Shown: positions 1 to 8,650, counted from the first letter of the stretch. The stretch is DNA of 64,000 nucleotides from JAOZPE01 sp964601275 (GCA_964601275.1 CAZRMV010000003.1:124001-188000); one strand, 5' to 3'. Numbers and translations: made by a program. The notes: generated from the letters alone by a model not told the origin.

Positions 1-1
1 A

Positions 2-967
2 GCCTTCGAGAACATCATCACCGAGAGTGACGCCATGGTGGAGATCCTGCATCTCTGTTCGAAGGTGGCGTCCAGTCCCTACACCGTCCTCTTCACCGGG
101 GAGACCGGCACCGGCAAGGGCCTTCTGGCCTACGCCCTCCACCGCCTCAGTCCGCGGCGCGACCGGCGCTTCGTGGCGGTGAATTGCGCCGCGATCCCGG
201 AGACCCTGCTCGAGAGCGAACTCTTCGGCCATGTGAAGGGTTCGTTCACCGGCGCCGACCGCGATCACCCGGGGCTGATCGCCAGCGCCGATGGAGGCAC
301 CCTCTTCCTGGACGAAGTCGGAAAGATGAGTCTTCCGATGCAGGGCAAGCTCCTCCAGTTCCTGGACACGCGCGAGGTGCGCCCGGTGGGCGGCAATACC
401 TCGCGCAAGGTCGACGTGCGGATCCTCTGTGCCACCAAGCGCGATTTGAAGCAGATGGTCGGGCAGGATCTCTTCCTCGAGGATCTGTACTACCGGCTGC
501 TCGATTTCCCGATCGAGGTTCCGCCGTTGCGGGACCGCGCCGACGACATCCTTCTTTTGGCCCGCCACTATGTGCAACGGACCGCCGACGAGTTGGGGGT
601 GAAGGCGCCGCAGATGACGCGTTCCTTCGCTTCCCGATTGCGCTCCTACCCCTGGCCGGGCAACGTCCGGGAACTGGAGAAGACCATGCGACGGAGCGTG
701 GTCCTGGCCGCGGGCGAGCCGCGGCTGCGGACCCTCCATCTGCCGGGGGCGCTGGGTCGAGGGGGCGCCGACGAGGTGGACGATGAAGAGCTCCACGAGG
801 CCATCCGTCCCCTCCGGGAACAGGTGGCCGAACTGGAGAAGACCGTGATCGAGCGCGCCTTGATCGCGCGCGGATGGAACCGGAGTGCGGCGGCCCGCGC
901 CCTCCGGATCAGTTATCCCACCCTCCTGCAGAAGATCCGCCGCTACGGTCTCAAGTCCCCTTCCTGA
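2..967 (+). CDS. Sigma-54-dependent transcriptional activator, 3' part (5' end outside window)
   Basis: This bacterial enhancer-binding protein would use ATP to remodel sigma-54 RNA polymerase at -24/-12 promoters. The frame is open from base 2, and codons before the first Met at 35 still match the family (FENIITESDAM), so the gene begins upstream. Numbered from that Met, the Walker A GETGTGKG lies at about 22-29, the sigma-54-contact loop reads GSFTGA at 69-74 (usual form GAFTGA, so A to S), and Walker B GTLFLDE is at about 88-94. A Fis-type helix-turn-helix occupies about 275-306 (RSAAARALRISYPTLLQKI). Any N-terminal receiver, GAF or PAS domain is not visible, so the signal is unknown. A hairpin and T-run follow at once. 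Two sigma-54-like promoters in the next gap suggest it acts locally, which is inference. Confidence 0.93.
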   Translation, partial: AFENIITESDAMVEILHLCSKVASSPYTVLFTGETGTGKGLLAYALHRLSPRRDRRFVAVNCAAIPETLLESELFGHVKGSFTGADRDHPGLIASADGGTLFLDEVGKMSLPMQGKLLQFLDTREVRPVGGNTSRKVDVRILCATKRDLKQMVGQDLFLEDLYYRLLDFPIEVPPLRDRADDILLLARHYVQRTADELGVKAPQMTRSFASRLRSYPWPGNVRELEKTMRRSVVLAAGEPRLRTLHLPGALGRGGADEVDDEELHEAIRPLREQVAELEKTVIERALIARGWNRSAAARALRISYPTLLQKIRRYGLKSPS

Positions 968-994
968 TCCGCGGATCCGGCATCAAGTTTTTTT
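965..994 (+). terminator. Rho-independent terminator of the sigma-54 activator gene
   Basis: The arms TGATCCG (965-971) and CGG-C-ATCA (978-985, one bulged C) pair over a 6-base loop and are followed by seven T at 988-994. The stop codon is the first three bases of the stem. Confidence 0.75.
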
Positions 995-1165
995 ACAGGC
1001 GGCAAGGGCCTGGGGTTGTTCGACTTGGGTCGTTCTTCCGCATCACCTTCCACATCTTTCTTGTCAGGTGATCCTCCGTTTCGACCGGCGCCTTCCAGGG
1101 CCTCCGAACGGTCTTGCAAGTTGTTTGATGACAGGGAGTTGGAATCTCCTCCGGAAGAGGGTTCC

Positions 1166-1181
1166 TGGCACGGCGGCTGCA
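1166..1181 (+). promoter_or_regulatory. Sigma-54 (-24/-12) promoter 1
   Basis: TGGCACG, four bases, then CTGCA. Against the consensus TGGCACG-N4-TTGCA only the first T of the -12 box differs. The invariant GG (1167-1168) and GC (1179-1180) are exactly 12 apart. Transcription would start near 1191. No credible gene begins within 700 bases, so the product may be a noncoding RNA or a long leader. Confidence 0.65.
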
Positions 1182-1190
1182 TGGGGGAAA

Positions 1191-1577
1191 GATGACCGGT
1201 TCCACCCGGCAGACGTGGTTCGGTCGTCCAGTCGGCCTTTTGGCCTTGGGATTCGGAGGATGGGGGGAATGGTTCCTCTCCGTCTACCGGCTGATCAGAG
1301 GTGGTTTTCCTTCAATTCGGTCCGCCGGATGTGCCCAGCGAGGTGGGGTCGCTGAGCCAATCCGAGCGGAAACTTGGAAGACAGCCATTTCCTGCCGTCC
1401 TCCGGAATCCCCGAGTTTGCAAGGGCAATGCCCGGGGAGGTCACCGTCCACAGATTGGCTCGAGCCTCCAGGAATGGCGAGATCCTGGAGCGGCTCATCG
1501 CGAGAGCCATTCGGTGACCGGACCTGCGGCCTTGCCGCGACGAGAGCCGCCTCCTTCGTGGGGGCGGCTTTCGTTGG
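1191..1577 (+). ncRNA. Candidate sigma-54-driven small RNA, about 385 nt
   Basis: The proposed 5' end is the start site expected from the promoter at 1166, and the 3' end is the hairpin at 1545-1569. An ATG at 1192 opens a 220-codon frame, but its translation looks like noise and it would be almost leaderless. No known RNA family was recognised. The call rests only on promoter plus terminator-like structure and is tentative. Confidence 0.25.
1545..1577 (+). terminator. Terminator-like hairpin inside the intergenic region
   Basis: AGCCGCCTCC (1545-1554) pairs with GGGGGCGGCT (1560-1569), 10 pairs including one G-U, over a TTCGT loop. A short T-rich tail TTCGTT follows. The tail is weak, so termination may be partial. 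Confidence 0.4.
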
Positions 1578-1834
1578 TCGGGGCGTTGGCCGTCGACTCC
1601 TCCGCACTGGGCGTTCCATCCCGTCTCCGGCCCGCCACGGGCCGGCCCCAGGAGCTCCCGCCCGTCCTCTCCAGGGGACAGCCCAGTGTCGTCCCCATGG
1701 ATCGAAACCCGGGGTCTTCCCGGGTCTGGGTCTCTCCGGGTCCTTCCTGCGGTCCGCTGACGAATCCGGCAACATGTTGGATGCCAAGAACTTGGAAGCT
1801 TTCGTGCGACCGGGGGCCACGGGGGAGCGTCCGC

Positions 1835-1850
1835 TGGCATGGCGGCTGCG
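1835..1850 (+). promoter_or_regulatory. Sigma-54 (-24/-12) promoter 2, upstream of the lipoprotein gene at 1943
   Basis: TGGCATG, four bases, then CTGCG. GG (1836-1837) and GC (1848-1849) are 12 apart. The site matches promoter 1 at 14 of 16 positions, including the GCGG spacer. The start site would be near 1861, giving a leader of about 80 bases before the ATG at 1943. Confidence 0.5.
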
Positions 1851-1942
1851 TTGAACGGGGGTGAGCGCAGGCGATCCCTGCGGCCGGGCGGGCCGGGTTC
1901 CTTCGGTCCTTCCGGCGACGGGCTGCCGGAGGGAGGTTCCCA

Positions 1943-2881
1943 ATGAAGCACCGAGACCTGATCCAGAAGACAGATTCCGCGCGGAGGCCCAGCGGCCGGG
2001 CGCTGGCGCTCGTGGCCCTGGTTTTCCTGGGACTCCCCCTGCTCGGATGCGATTCCACCGACACGGTGGTGGACGTCACCCCCCCGGCGATCCCCGACGG
2101 GGTCAGTTCCATCACCGGCGACGGCGAGATCGTCGTGGTGTGGAACGCCAATCGCGAGCCGGATCTCGCCGGGTACCGCGTCTATTCGACCACCGAGGTG
2201 GATGGGAACTTCCAGCCGGTGAACTGGAAACTGTTGCTGGAAGTCGGAACGCCTTTTCCCGATTTCGCCGACGTGTACTACGAACCCGACACCCAGGGCG
2301 GACGGCCCTACCTGGTGTTCACCGACCGCAGTGTCCGCAACGGCTTCGACTACTACTACGCGGTGAGCGCCTTCGATCTGGCGGGCAACGAGAGCGCGCT
2401 CTCCACCGACTACGTGGTGGATACTCCCCGGCCCGAGGGCATGGCGACCCTTGTCGCGGCCGCGCTCGATTCCAGCCGCGCCGGCTTCGACTTCAGCGGC
2501 GAACAGGTGGTCCACGCGGGGGACATAGCTCTGGCCGACGTGATCTTCGACGTGGTCGGAGGGATCCCCATGCTGCTGGCGCAAGTGCCCTGGGTGGAGA
2601 TCCAGGACTACGGCTACGTCGGTTTCGACACCGCCAGCTGGGCTCCCGAGTTCGGCTGGGCCACCGCGGGTCGGGTGGAGGCCATCGAGGGCCATGCCTA
2701 CTTCCTGCAGATCGTCGACGGCAACGCCCTGAACTACGCCAAGCTGTCGGTCGTCTCCGTCTCCTCCAACCAGGTCACCGTTCGCTGGGCCTACCAGCCG
2801 GTCGACGGCCTTCCTGAACTGAAACAACCCCTGCCGGATCTGCCGCCGCGCGTGGCGAACAACGAGGAGGGGTCGTCATGA
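1943..2881 (+). CDS. Fibronectin type III-like lipoprotein
   Basis: A 312-aa exported lipoprotein: an Arg-rich start, a hydrophobic stretch at 18-34, and the lipobox LPLLGC with the lipidated Cys at 36. Residues about 50-145 form a fibronectin type III-like unit, recognisable by PDLAGYRVYST early on and the Tyr-rich FDYYYAVSAFD strand followed by LAGNESALS. The rest is beta-rich and unassigned. A good Shine-Dalgarno (GGAGGGAGG) precedes the ATG. Its stop overlaps the next start by four bases (ATGA), so it is co-translated with the DUF4384 protein. The sigma-54-like promoter at 1835 may drive the pair. The exact role is unknown; surface carbohydrate or protein binding is a guess. Confidence 0.8.
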   Translation: MKHRDLIQKTDSARRPSGRALALVALVFLGLPLLGCDSTDTVVDVTPPAIPDGVSSITGDGEIVVVWNANREPDLAGYRVYSTTEVDGNFQPVNWKLLLEVGTPFPDFADVYYEPDTQGGRPYLVFTDRSVRNGFDYYYAVSAFDLAGNESALSTDYVVDTPRPEGMATLVAAALDSSRAGFDFSGEQVVHAGDIALADVIFDVVGGIPMLLAQVPWVEIQDYGYVGFDTASWAPEFGWATAGRVEAIEGHAYFLQIVDGNALNYAKLSVVSVSSNQVTVRWAYQPVDGLPELKQPLPDLPPRVANNEEGSS

Positions 2882-4722
2882 GGATCAGCGCATCCATTCT
2901 CCGCACCGTGCTTTTGGCCGCGGTGATCTGGGGGGTGCATCCGACCGGCGCCGTGGCGGGTCGGTCGCCCGCAGGTCACGCCTTGGCAAACGCCTTGTCG
3001 CCGGCCGTGCTCTTCGTGGACGAAGATGCCGATCACGGGGACTCCGCCGACGAAGTGCGTTACTCCTCGCGCGACCTGCGCGTCCAGGTGTGGCACGACA
3101 AGGACGACGACGCGGTCTACAAGCGGGGCGAAGAGCTGCACCTCTTCTTCCGCACCAATGAAGACGCCTACGTGGTTCTCTACTACATCGACGCCGATGG
3201 GTACACCGAGGTGCTGTGGCCCACCAGTCGATACGACGACGGTTTCGTCTTCGGTGGACACACCTACTCGATTCCCGGACGGGGATCGGAGGAGGGGATG
3301 TGGGTCGGCGAATCACGGGGCGTCGAGTACGCCGAGGCCATCGCCAGCAAGTACCCCTTCGATCTTCGGGAGCTGGCCCTGGACTTCCGCTTCGATCCGG
3401 AGGAGACCGGCGAGTACGCGCACCGGGTCTCCGGCGATCCGTTCCTGGCGGTCAACGACATCAACTATGCGATCACCGGTCTCGAAGAGGATGTCGACTG
3501 GGTGGTCACCGACTGGACGCACATCTATGTCGACCAGAAGGTGGAGTATCCACGGTATACCTGCGCCCAGTGTCATGACTCCGGCAACGAGAAGTACGAG
3601 CCCTACGCCTCGACCTGCACCCGGGTCGAGATCTACTCGGACTGGGGCTGGTATTCGAGCTGGTACGTGCGCTTCGGGTACTACCCGCTGTATTGTGACG
3701 CTCCGTACTACTACTGGGATCCCTGGTACTCCAGGCCCTACTACTTCACCTACTATCCGGTGGTCTACACCTGGCCGGCATACCCGGTCTACGTGCGGCC
3801 CTATCCTCTCTATCCGTGGAGCGGCAGTGGAGCCTACCGGGGTGACTACATCACGCTCTACGAGAGGGGGGAGGTCCACGATCGTCCGCTCTACAACCTG
3901 AGCCGGGCCCGCGAGATCTCCAAGAGCCGTGACCGGGGCATCTCCCGGAGGCCGCCGAGCATCGCGCCCCGCGGTTCATCCCGTGGCGGCGGGAAGGTGC
4001 GTCCCGACCAACTCACCCGCAATTCGCTGCCGCGTCGCAGCCGCGAAGCCCTGGCCGAAGGCAGCCGGGTCCGTCCCCCGCGGACCGGGATCCGGACCGA
4101 CCGCAACCGGGCCCACCGCACGGTGCGGAGTCTCCATCCGGACCGCCCGCGCGAGGGGGACAAGAACCTGCGTCCGGGCTCGCGGAGGAGTCGGGAAGGA
4201 GCGGATGGGGGCAGCGTCCGTCCGCGGGAATCCCGGAAGAGCCATCCTTCGCGGGGGGGACGGACCACCAGCCATGGTCGCCGTTGGACCCGCCCGGTGG
4301 TCCGGAATGCTCCCGACGGGCACGGCCGGACCCCCGCCGGCAGCGGACGCAGCTTGAAGCCGTCGTCGCGCACACCGCGGTCTTCCTCCGGGAGCCGCGA
4401 CCGGACCGGCCAGAACCACGTCAAGCCGCGCCGCGCACCGGACGGCGCCTCGCACGGCGGTGGCCGGGTCCGCCCTCCCAAGCGGAGCGGTTCGGGGAAC
4501 TCGGGCGGTGGGAAGATCCGACCGTCGACCCGGAGCGGGTCCCGGGGCTCGTCCCGCGGCGGCGGACACGTGAGCCGCCCGTCGCGTTCCGCGTCGAGGG
4601 GATCCTCCGCGGGAAGCGGTCATCGGGTCGCTCCCGCCCCGCGCCGATCGGCTCCGCGGCCGTCCGCCCCCGCCCGGGGAAGAAGCGCGGGAGGGTCCAG
4701 GATCCGAGGAGGCCGCGGATAG
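2878..4722 (+). CDS. DUF4384-containing secreted protein with a CxxCH motif and basic tail
   Basis: This 614-aa protein has a signal peptide (about 1-28). A DUF4384-like domain spans about 65-145 (KRGEELHLFFRTNEDAYVVL and LWPTSRYDDGF). A single CAQCH at 229-233 fits the c-type haem attachment pattern CxxCH. A Tyr/Trp/Pro-rich stretch follows (about 255-325), then about 270 residues dominated by Arg, Ser, Gly and Pro. DUF4384 occurs in surface-attached and signalling proteins, where it acts as a beta-sandwich. The tail is strongly basic and probably disordered; it could bind nucleic acid, polysaccharide or LPS, which is inference. A strong Shine-Dalgarno (GAGGAGGGG) lies before the ATG. It forms an operon with the FN3 lipoprotein. 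Confidence 0.75.
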   Translation: MRISASILRTVLLAAVIWGVHPTGAVAGRSPAGHALANALSPAVLFVDEDADHGDSADEVRYSSRDLRVQVWHDKDDDAVYKRGEELHLFFRTNEDAYVVLYYIDADGYTEVLWPTSRYDDGFVFGGHTYSIPGRGSEEGMWVGESRGVEYAEAIASKYPFDLRELALDFRFDPEETGEYAHRVSGDPFLAVNDINYAITGLEEDVDWVVTDWTHIYVDQKVEYPRYTCAQCHDSGNEKYEPYASTCTRVEIYSDWGWYSSWYVRFGYYPLYCDAPYYYWDPWYSRPYYFTYYPVVYTWPAYPVYVRPYPLYPWSGSGAYRGDYITLYERGEVHDRPLYNLSRAREISKSRDRGISRRPPSIAPRGSSRGGGKVRPDQLTRNSLPRRSREALAEGSRVRPPRTGIRTDRNRAHRTVRSLHPDRPREGDKNLRPGSRRSREGADGGSVRPRESRKSHPSRGGRTTSHGRRWTRPVVRNAPDGHGRTPAGSGRSLKPSSRTPRSSSGSRDRTGQNHVKPRRAPDGASHGGGRVRPPKRSGSGNSGGGKIRPSTRSGSRGSSRGGGHVSRPSRSASRGSSAGSGHRVAPAPRRSAPRPSAPARGRSAGGSRIRGGRG

Positions 4723-4946
4723 GAATCTTGTCCTTGAGTTCGTGAGGGGATCCCGGCGCGCACGGCGCGCGTCAAGGGGCCGCTCGGATCCTTCCCACCG
4801 ATGGTTGGCAGCCGTACGCGGGAGGAGGGAAACAGCGGATCCGGGAACCCTCTGGGAAGAGGAGCGAAGACTCGGGTTTGTCGATCAGGGGCGACGAGAC
4901 GGGATTCGACGCTCCTCTTCCCGATTCTGGTGGAGAGGGTGGAGCG

Positions 4947-4991
4947 AGAAAGGGGCGGCGGTTGACCCTGCCGCCGTCCCCTTTCTATACT
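4947..4991 (+). promoter_or_regulatory. Sigma-70-type promoter inside a 15-bp inverted repeat
   Basis: The -35 is TTGACC (4962-4967) and the -10 is TATACT (4986-4991), spaced 18. The arm at 4947-4961 (AGAAAGGGGCGGCGG) is complementary to 4971-4986 apart from one extra T at 4977. The -35 box sits in the 9-base loop, and the right arm ends on the first T of the -10. A repressor at the dyad, or cruciform extrusion, would affect the promoter. The start site near 4998 supports ATG 5030 and excludes the upstream extension of the same frame. The rest of the 307-base gap (4723-5029) shows no gene. Confidence 0.7.
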
Positions 4992-5029
4992 GCCGAACCC
5001 AACCAACCCCCTTGCTGGAACGGGATTCC

Positions 5030-8000
5030 ATGAGTTCGAGCCTTCGGCTCCCCACCACACGACGGTTTCTCCTGCTCCTCTGCCTCCTCGTGACGGCCCT
5101 GGGCGCCGACAATGCGCCGGCGCGGGCGATGGGCGACCTTCCGCGGGCGGTGGGAATCGGGGCCTTTACCACCTGGCCATCCCGCCCCACCCTGGCCGTG
5201 GAGAAGCTGCGCCGGGCCGCTGTGGCCCCCCTTCTGCGCGCTCCGCTGCGGCAGAGCCAGCGTGAGGCCTTTGTGCGTCGCAAGGCTCCCGACCGTCTCC
5301 GGGTCCTGGTGGTGGGCTGCGATTTCGCGGACAGTCTCCTCTGGGGACGCGACCGCAACGCCTTTCCCGGCTGGCCTCCTCCCGCTCGGCAGGGCAACTT
5401 CATCTACGTCGGCGACGGCGAGCCCCTGTTGGACGAGACCGGGCAACCCATCTGGGAGTTCGCCGCGCACGATTCGGTCTACTTCGACATCCAGATGCGC
5501 AAGGTGCGCGACTACTTCCGGACCGTCTCCCATCACCGCTTCGATCTGGAATGGGAGGTCGAGGGCAGGCTGGTGAACCTTCCCGAAGGGATGGGCTATT
5601 ACGGAGAGGACCGGGACGACACCTTCCGGCTGGTGGAGATGGCCCAGCAGGTGGTGGCGGAGATCGAGGACCAGGTCGACTTCAGTGGCTTCGACACCGT
5701 CGTGCTCATCCACGCGGGCGCGGGAAGGGAAACGGATATCCTGGGGGACAGCCCCCAGCAGATCCTCTCCAACTATCTCGACCCCACCGATTTCGAGGCG
5801 GCCTACCAGGAGGGTATCCTGACCGAGCCGGGCATCCGCACCGCTGACGGCAGCCTCCTCCGACACTTCCTCATCCTGCCCGAGACCGAAACCCAGGACG
5901 CCATTCCCTCGCTGGGTCTCAACGGGTTCTTCGGCCTCCGCGGGGTCTACTGCTTCGAATTCGGGCTGCGGCTGGGCATGTTGAGCCTGGCCGACTTCAC
6001 CCCGGAGGGTCGCCCCGACAGTCAGGGGATCGGCAACTACGGCCTGATGGGCTACGGGCTCTTCACCGGTCTGGGAATCGTTCCGGCCGCGCCGTGCGCG
6101 ATGAACCGGGTGCTCATGGGATGGGACGAGGCGGTGACGATCGAGACGCCGGGACGCGTGGAATTGCCGCCGGTGGAAGAGGGGGTGGGCGACACCCTCA
6201 TCGTGAAGGTGCCCATCACCGACCGCGAGTACTTTCTCCTGGAGTATCGCCTCCAGGATCCCGACGGGACCTTCAAGTACACCTTCGACGACCTGAACGG
6301 AAACTTCGTCCCCGATTTCTACGACGCGGACAGCGACAGTCTCGACGGGACGCCCACCTCCAGCTTCGATCCCTCGACGGACACCTGGGAGAGCACCGAG
6401 GATTCCGAGTGGGACTACTTCATGAGCGAGTTCCCGGTCGACCTCGACCGGGACGGTCCCGGCCGGGGGCCGGGCCGGGGCAACGGCCTCTACGTCTGGC
6501 ACATCGATGAACGGGTGATCCGCGACGCGCTCGACGCCAACACCTCGACCATCAACGCCGATCCCCTCCGCAAGGGTGTCGATCTGGAGGAAGCCGACGG
6601 CATCCAGGACCTCGATTCGTTCAAGGGCTCACCCTTCCTGCTGGGATGGGATCGCGACGGCTTCCGGGGAGAAGGAGTGATGATCGGCGGGGAGCTCTAC
6701 GGAACGCGCTTCGCCGACGACACCCTTCCCGACAGCCGCAGCGCCGACGGCGCAATCACCGGTTTCTCGATCAGCGCGATCGACAGCGTGCAGCTGGGAG
6801 TGGAGAACTGCGCGATCGGGCCGGACTGCCCCTACGGAGGGCGTTTCCTCTACCGCCGCCGGCTGGGGTTCACCCTGTCCTTCTCCGACGGGACCTTGCC
6901 CGCCGGCGTGGGCTTGACCGCCCATCGCGCCCTCGATCGCGATGGACCGGTGGGCGATGTCCGCCTGGCCGACCTCGACGGCGACGGCGTGCCGGAGATC
7001 GCCATGGCCGGGGCGGACGGCGCCCTTCTGGTGTGGCGCGGCGATCTTTCCCCCTGGCGGGCGGCTTTGGACAGCGTGACCGCGGGTCTGTTGGCCCGCG
7101 CGATCGGGCCCCTGGTCGACGGCAGTCGCGTCCCGCGATGGCTCGGCGCGCCGGTGATCGGCGACCTCGACGGGGACGGCGTTCCCGAATTCTTCCTCAG
7201 CGCAAGGGAGGGAGTCTACGCTTTCGACCTCGACGGCAACGAGTTGCGCGACGGCGACGGGGATCCTTCGACCTTCGGCCTCTTCCTCCCCGCTCCCCTG
7301 GTGGGGGGGGTGCCGGCGATCCTCTCGCACCCCTCGGTGCTCGCTCCGCACGACGGCGACCTCGACGGAGCGGGTTCTTCCGACCGTGTCGACTTGGTGA
7401 TGATCTTCCGGCCGGACGAGGAGGGGGCCGCGGTGCGGGCGCGGCGGGTGGAATGGGACGGCAGCCTCGATCCGGTCGTCTTCGAATCGAGTGACACCAG
7501 CGACGGCAGTGCCCGGGCGGGAGTACTCACCACCGGTCCGACCGGATTGGTCCTCTTCGTGGGTGGACCCCTCGGTGGCGGCGGGCAGGGGATCCGCCTG
7601 GACACCCTGCTTCCGTCCCCGCCGGCCGGGATCGCCGACCTTCCACGGAGGTCGGCGCAGACGCCGCCGGAGTTGCGGCCCCTTCTTCCTTCCCCCTCGG
7701 TGCTGGTGAGCTATCGGGCCCGGATGGACCAGAGCGAGATGTGGGCGATGGTGGACACCGTGGGAGTGCCCACGATCGAGTCTGCCGCAAGCAGCGTGCA
7801 GGGACGCCGGCTCGAGGTGCCCTGGTCCGCCCTGGCGGCCGGACCGGTGCGGCCGGACGGTGAGCCTGTCTTCGCTTTGGCCGCCGGCGATGCGCTCTGG
7901 CTCCTCGATCGGAACATGTCCCAGCGCACCGGTGGGCCCTATCGCCCGCGCTACGAGGGCGCCGAGGTCTCCGGCGCCCTTCCGGCCGCTCCCCTCCTGT

Positions 8001-8650
8001 GCGACCTCGATGGGGACGACCAGGTCGAAGCGCTCTGGCACGACCGGGTCGGCCGCCTCCATGCCGTCACCCTGGCCGGCCAGGCCCTGCCCGGCTGGCC
8101 CTTCCAGGGACCGGGCGAACCGGCGGGTTCCCCCGCGGTCGCCGATCTGGATGGGGACGGCCGGCTGGAACTGGTGGCCGCTTCCGGTTTCGACCGGCTG
8201 GTCGGGATCGACCCGGGCGACGGCACCCCCCGACTGCGCCGGGTCGGCGACTTGAGGGTCTATACCCTGCCGGCGTCGTCGTCGTCGTTTGCCCCCTGGA
8301 CCCAGGGTGGAGGGAATCCGTGGGCGACCGGGCGTCAGACGGTCGATTCGCGCCGGGCCGGCCGCGTCGACGGCGCGGTGCTGGCCGAGGGGAGCCTGTT
8401 CGTCTATCCGAACCCGGTGGACACCCCGACCGTGCGGTTGAGGGCCCAGGTCTTGCGGGAAGGTCGGGTCGAGGCGGTGCTCTTCGATGCCGAAGGGCAG
8501 GAGGTCGGACACAGCGGACCGGTGAACGCCGAAGGAGCCGGACAGATCGAATTCGAATTGCCGGTGGGAGGGCTCGCCTCCGGCCTCTACCTGGCGAAGG
8601 TGGAGGCGGAGGGAACCCAGTTGGTGCGGGCCTTTGCGGTGGTCCGATGA
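5030..8650 (+). CDS. M6-family (immune inhibitor A-like) protease homologue with lost zinc motif, FG-GAP repeats and C-terminal sorting domain
   Basis: A 1,206-aa exported protein with a signal peptide ending near 33. Residues about 60-560 follow the M6 metalloprotease fold: MRKVRDYFRTVSHHRFDLEW early on, the region of the HExxH helix, NYGLMGYG, and GLYVWHIDERV. Where M6 enzymes have HEFGH, this one reads FEFGL (309-313), so both zinc-binding His are gone while Glu310 remains. Four Ca-binding FG-GAP/VCBS-like motifs follow (for example LADLDGDGVPE near 645 and VADLDGDGRLE), forming a likely beta-propeller. The last 80 residues (YPNP motif, ending in ASGLYLAKV plus a short tail) match type IX/FlgD-like C-terminal domains. 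It is probably cell-surface and probably not a protease. PorV-like gene follows. Confidence 0.82.
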   Translation: MSSSLRLPTTRRFLLLLCLLVTALGADNAPARAMGDLPRAVGIGAFTTWPSRPTLAVEKLRRAAVAPLLRAPLRQSQREAFVRRKAPDRLRVLVVGCDFADSLLWGRDRNAFPGWPPPARQGNFIYVGDGEPLLDETGQPIWEFAAHDSVYFDIQMRKVRDYFRTVSHHRFDLEWEVEGRLVNLPEGMGYYGEDRDDTFRLVEMAQQVVAEIEDQVDFSGFDTVVLIHAGAGRETDILGDSPQQILSNYLDPTDFEAAYQEGILTEPGIRTADGSLLRHFLILPETETQDAIPSLGLNGFFGLRGVYCFEFGLRLGMLSLADFTPEGRPDSQGIGNYGLMGYGLFTGLGIVPAAPCAMNRVLMGWDEAVTIETPGRVELPPVEEGVGDTLIVKVPITDREYFLLEYRLQDPDGTFKYTFDDLNGNFVPDFYDADSDSLDGTPTSSFDPSTDTWESTEDSEWDYFMSEFPVDLDRDGPGRGPGRGNGLYVWHIDERVIRDALDANTSTINADPLRKGVDLEEADGIQDLDSFKGSPFLLGWDRDGFRGEGVMIGGELYGTRFADDTLPDSRSADGAITGFSISAIDSVQLGVENCAIGPDCPYGGRFLYRRRLGFTLSFSDGTLPAGVGLTAHRALDRDGPVGDVRLADLDGDGVPEIAMAGADGALLVWRGDLSPWRAALDSVTAGLLARAIGPLVDGSRVPRWLGAPVIGDLDGDGVPEFFLSAREGVYAFDLDGNELRDGDGDPSTFGLFLPAPLVGGVPAILSHPSVLAPHDGDLDGAGSSDRVDLVMIFRPDEEGAAVRARRVEWDGSLDPVVFESSDTSDGSARAGVLTTGPTGLVLFVGGPLGGGGQGIRLDTLLPSPPAGIADLPRRSAQTPPELRPLLPSPSVLVSYRARMDQSEMWAMVDTVGVPTIESAASSVQGRRLEVPWSALAAGPVRPDGEPVFALAAGDALWLLDRNMSQRTGGPYRPRYEGAEVSGALPAAPLLCDLDGDDQVEALWHDRVGRLHAVTLAGQALPGWPFQGPGEPAGSPAVADLDGDGRLELVAASGFDRLVGIDPGDGTPRLRRVGDLRVYTLPASSSSFAPWTQGGGNPWATGRQTVDSRRAGRVDGAVLAEGSLFVYPNPVDTPTVRLRAQVLREGRVEAVLFDAEGQEVGHSGPVNAEGAGQIEFELPVGGLASGLYLAKVEAEGTQLVRAFAVVR

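Larger units (their letters stand above)
995..1942. other. Long intergenic region with regulatory content
   Basis: No open frame here looks like a protein: all are rich in Pro, Arg, Ser and Gly without hydrophobic or domain pattern. The region holds two sigma-54-like promoters (1166-1181 and 1835-1850), a terminator-like hairpin (1545-1569) and a short perfect hairpin with ACCCGGG arms (1707-1713 and 1719-1725). Activator binding sites would be expected 100-200 bases upstream of each promoter; I could not pick out a convincing dyad. Confidence 0.6.

Noticed and set aside
1192..1854. Open frames of 190-220 codons in the 968-1942 gap
   Set aside because: Several frames on both strands are open at once, as expected in GC-rich DNA. 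The translations are Pro/Arg/Ser/Gly-rich with no domain, helix or signal pattern.
4742..5029. N-terminal extension of the M6-like protein
   Set aside because: It would cross a good promoter with dyad. The extension is Arg/Ser/Gly-rich and would bury the signal peptide that begins at 5030.
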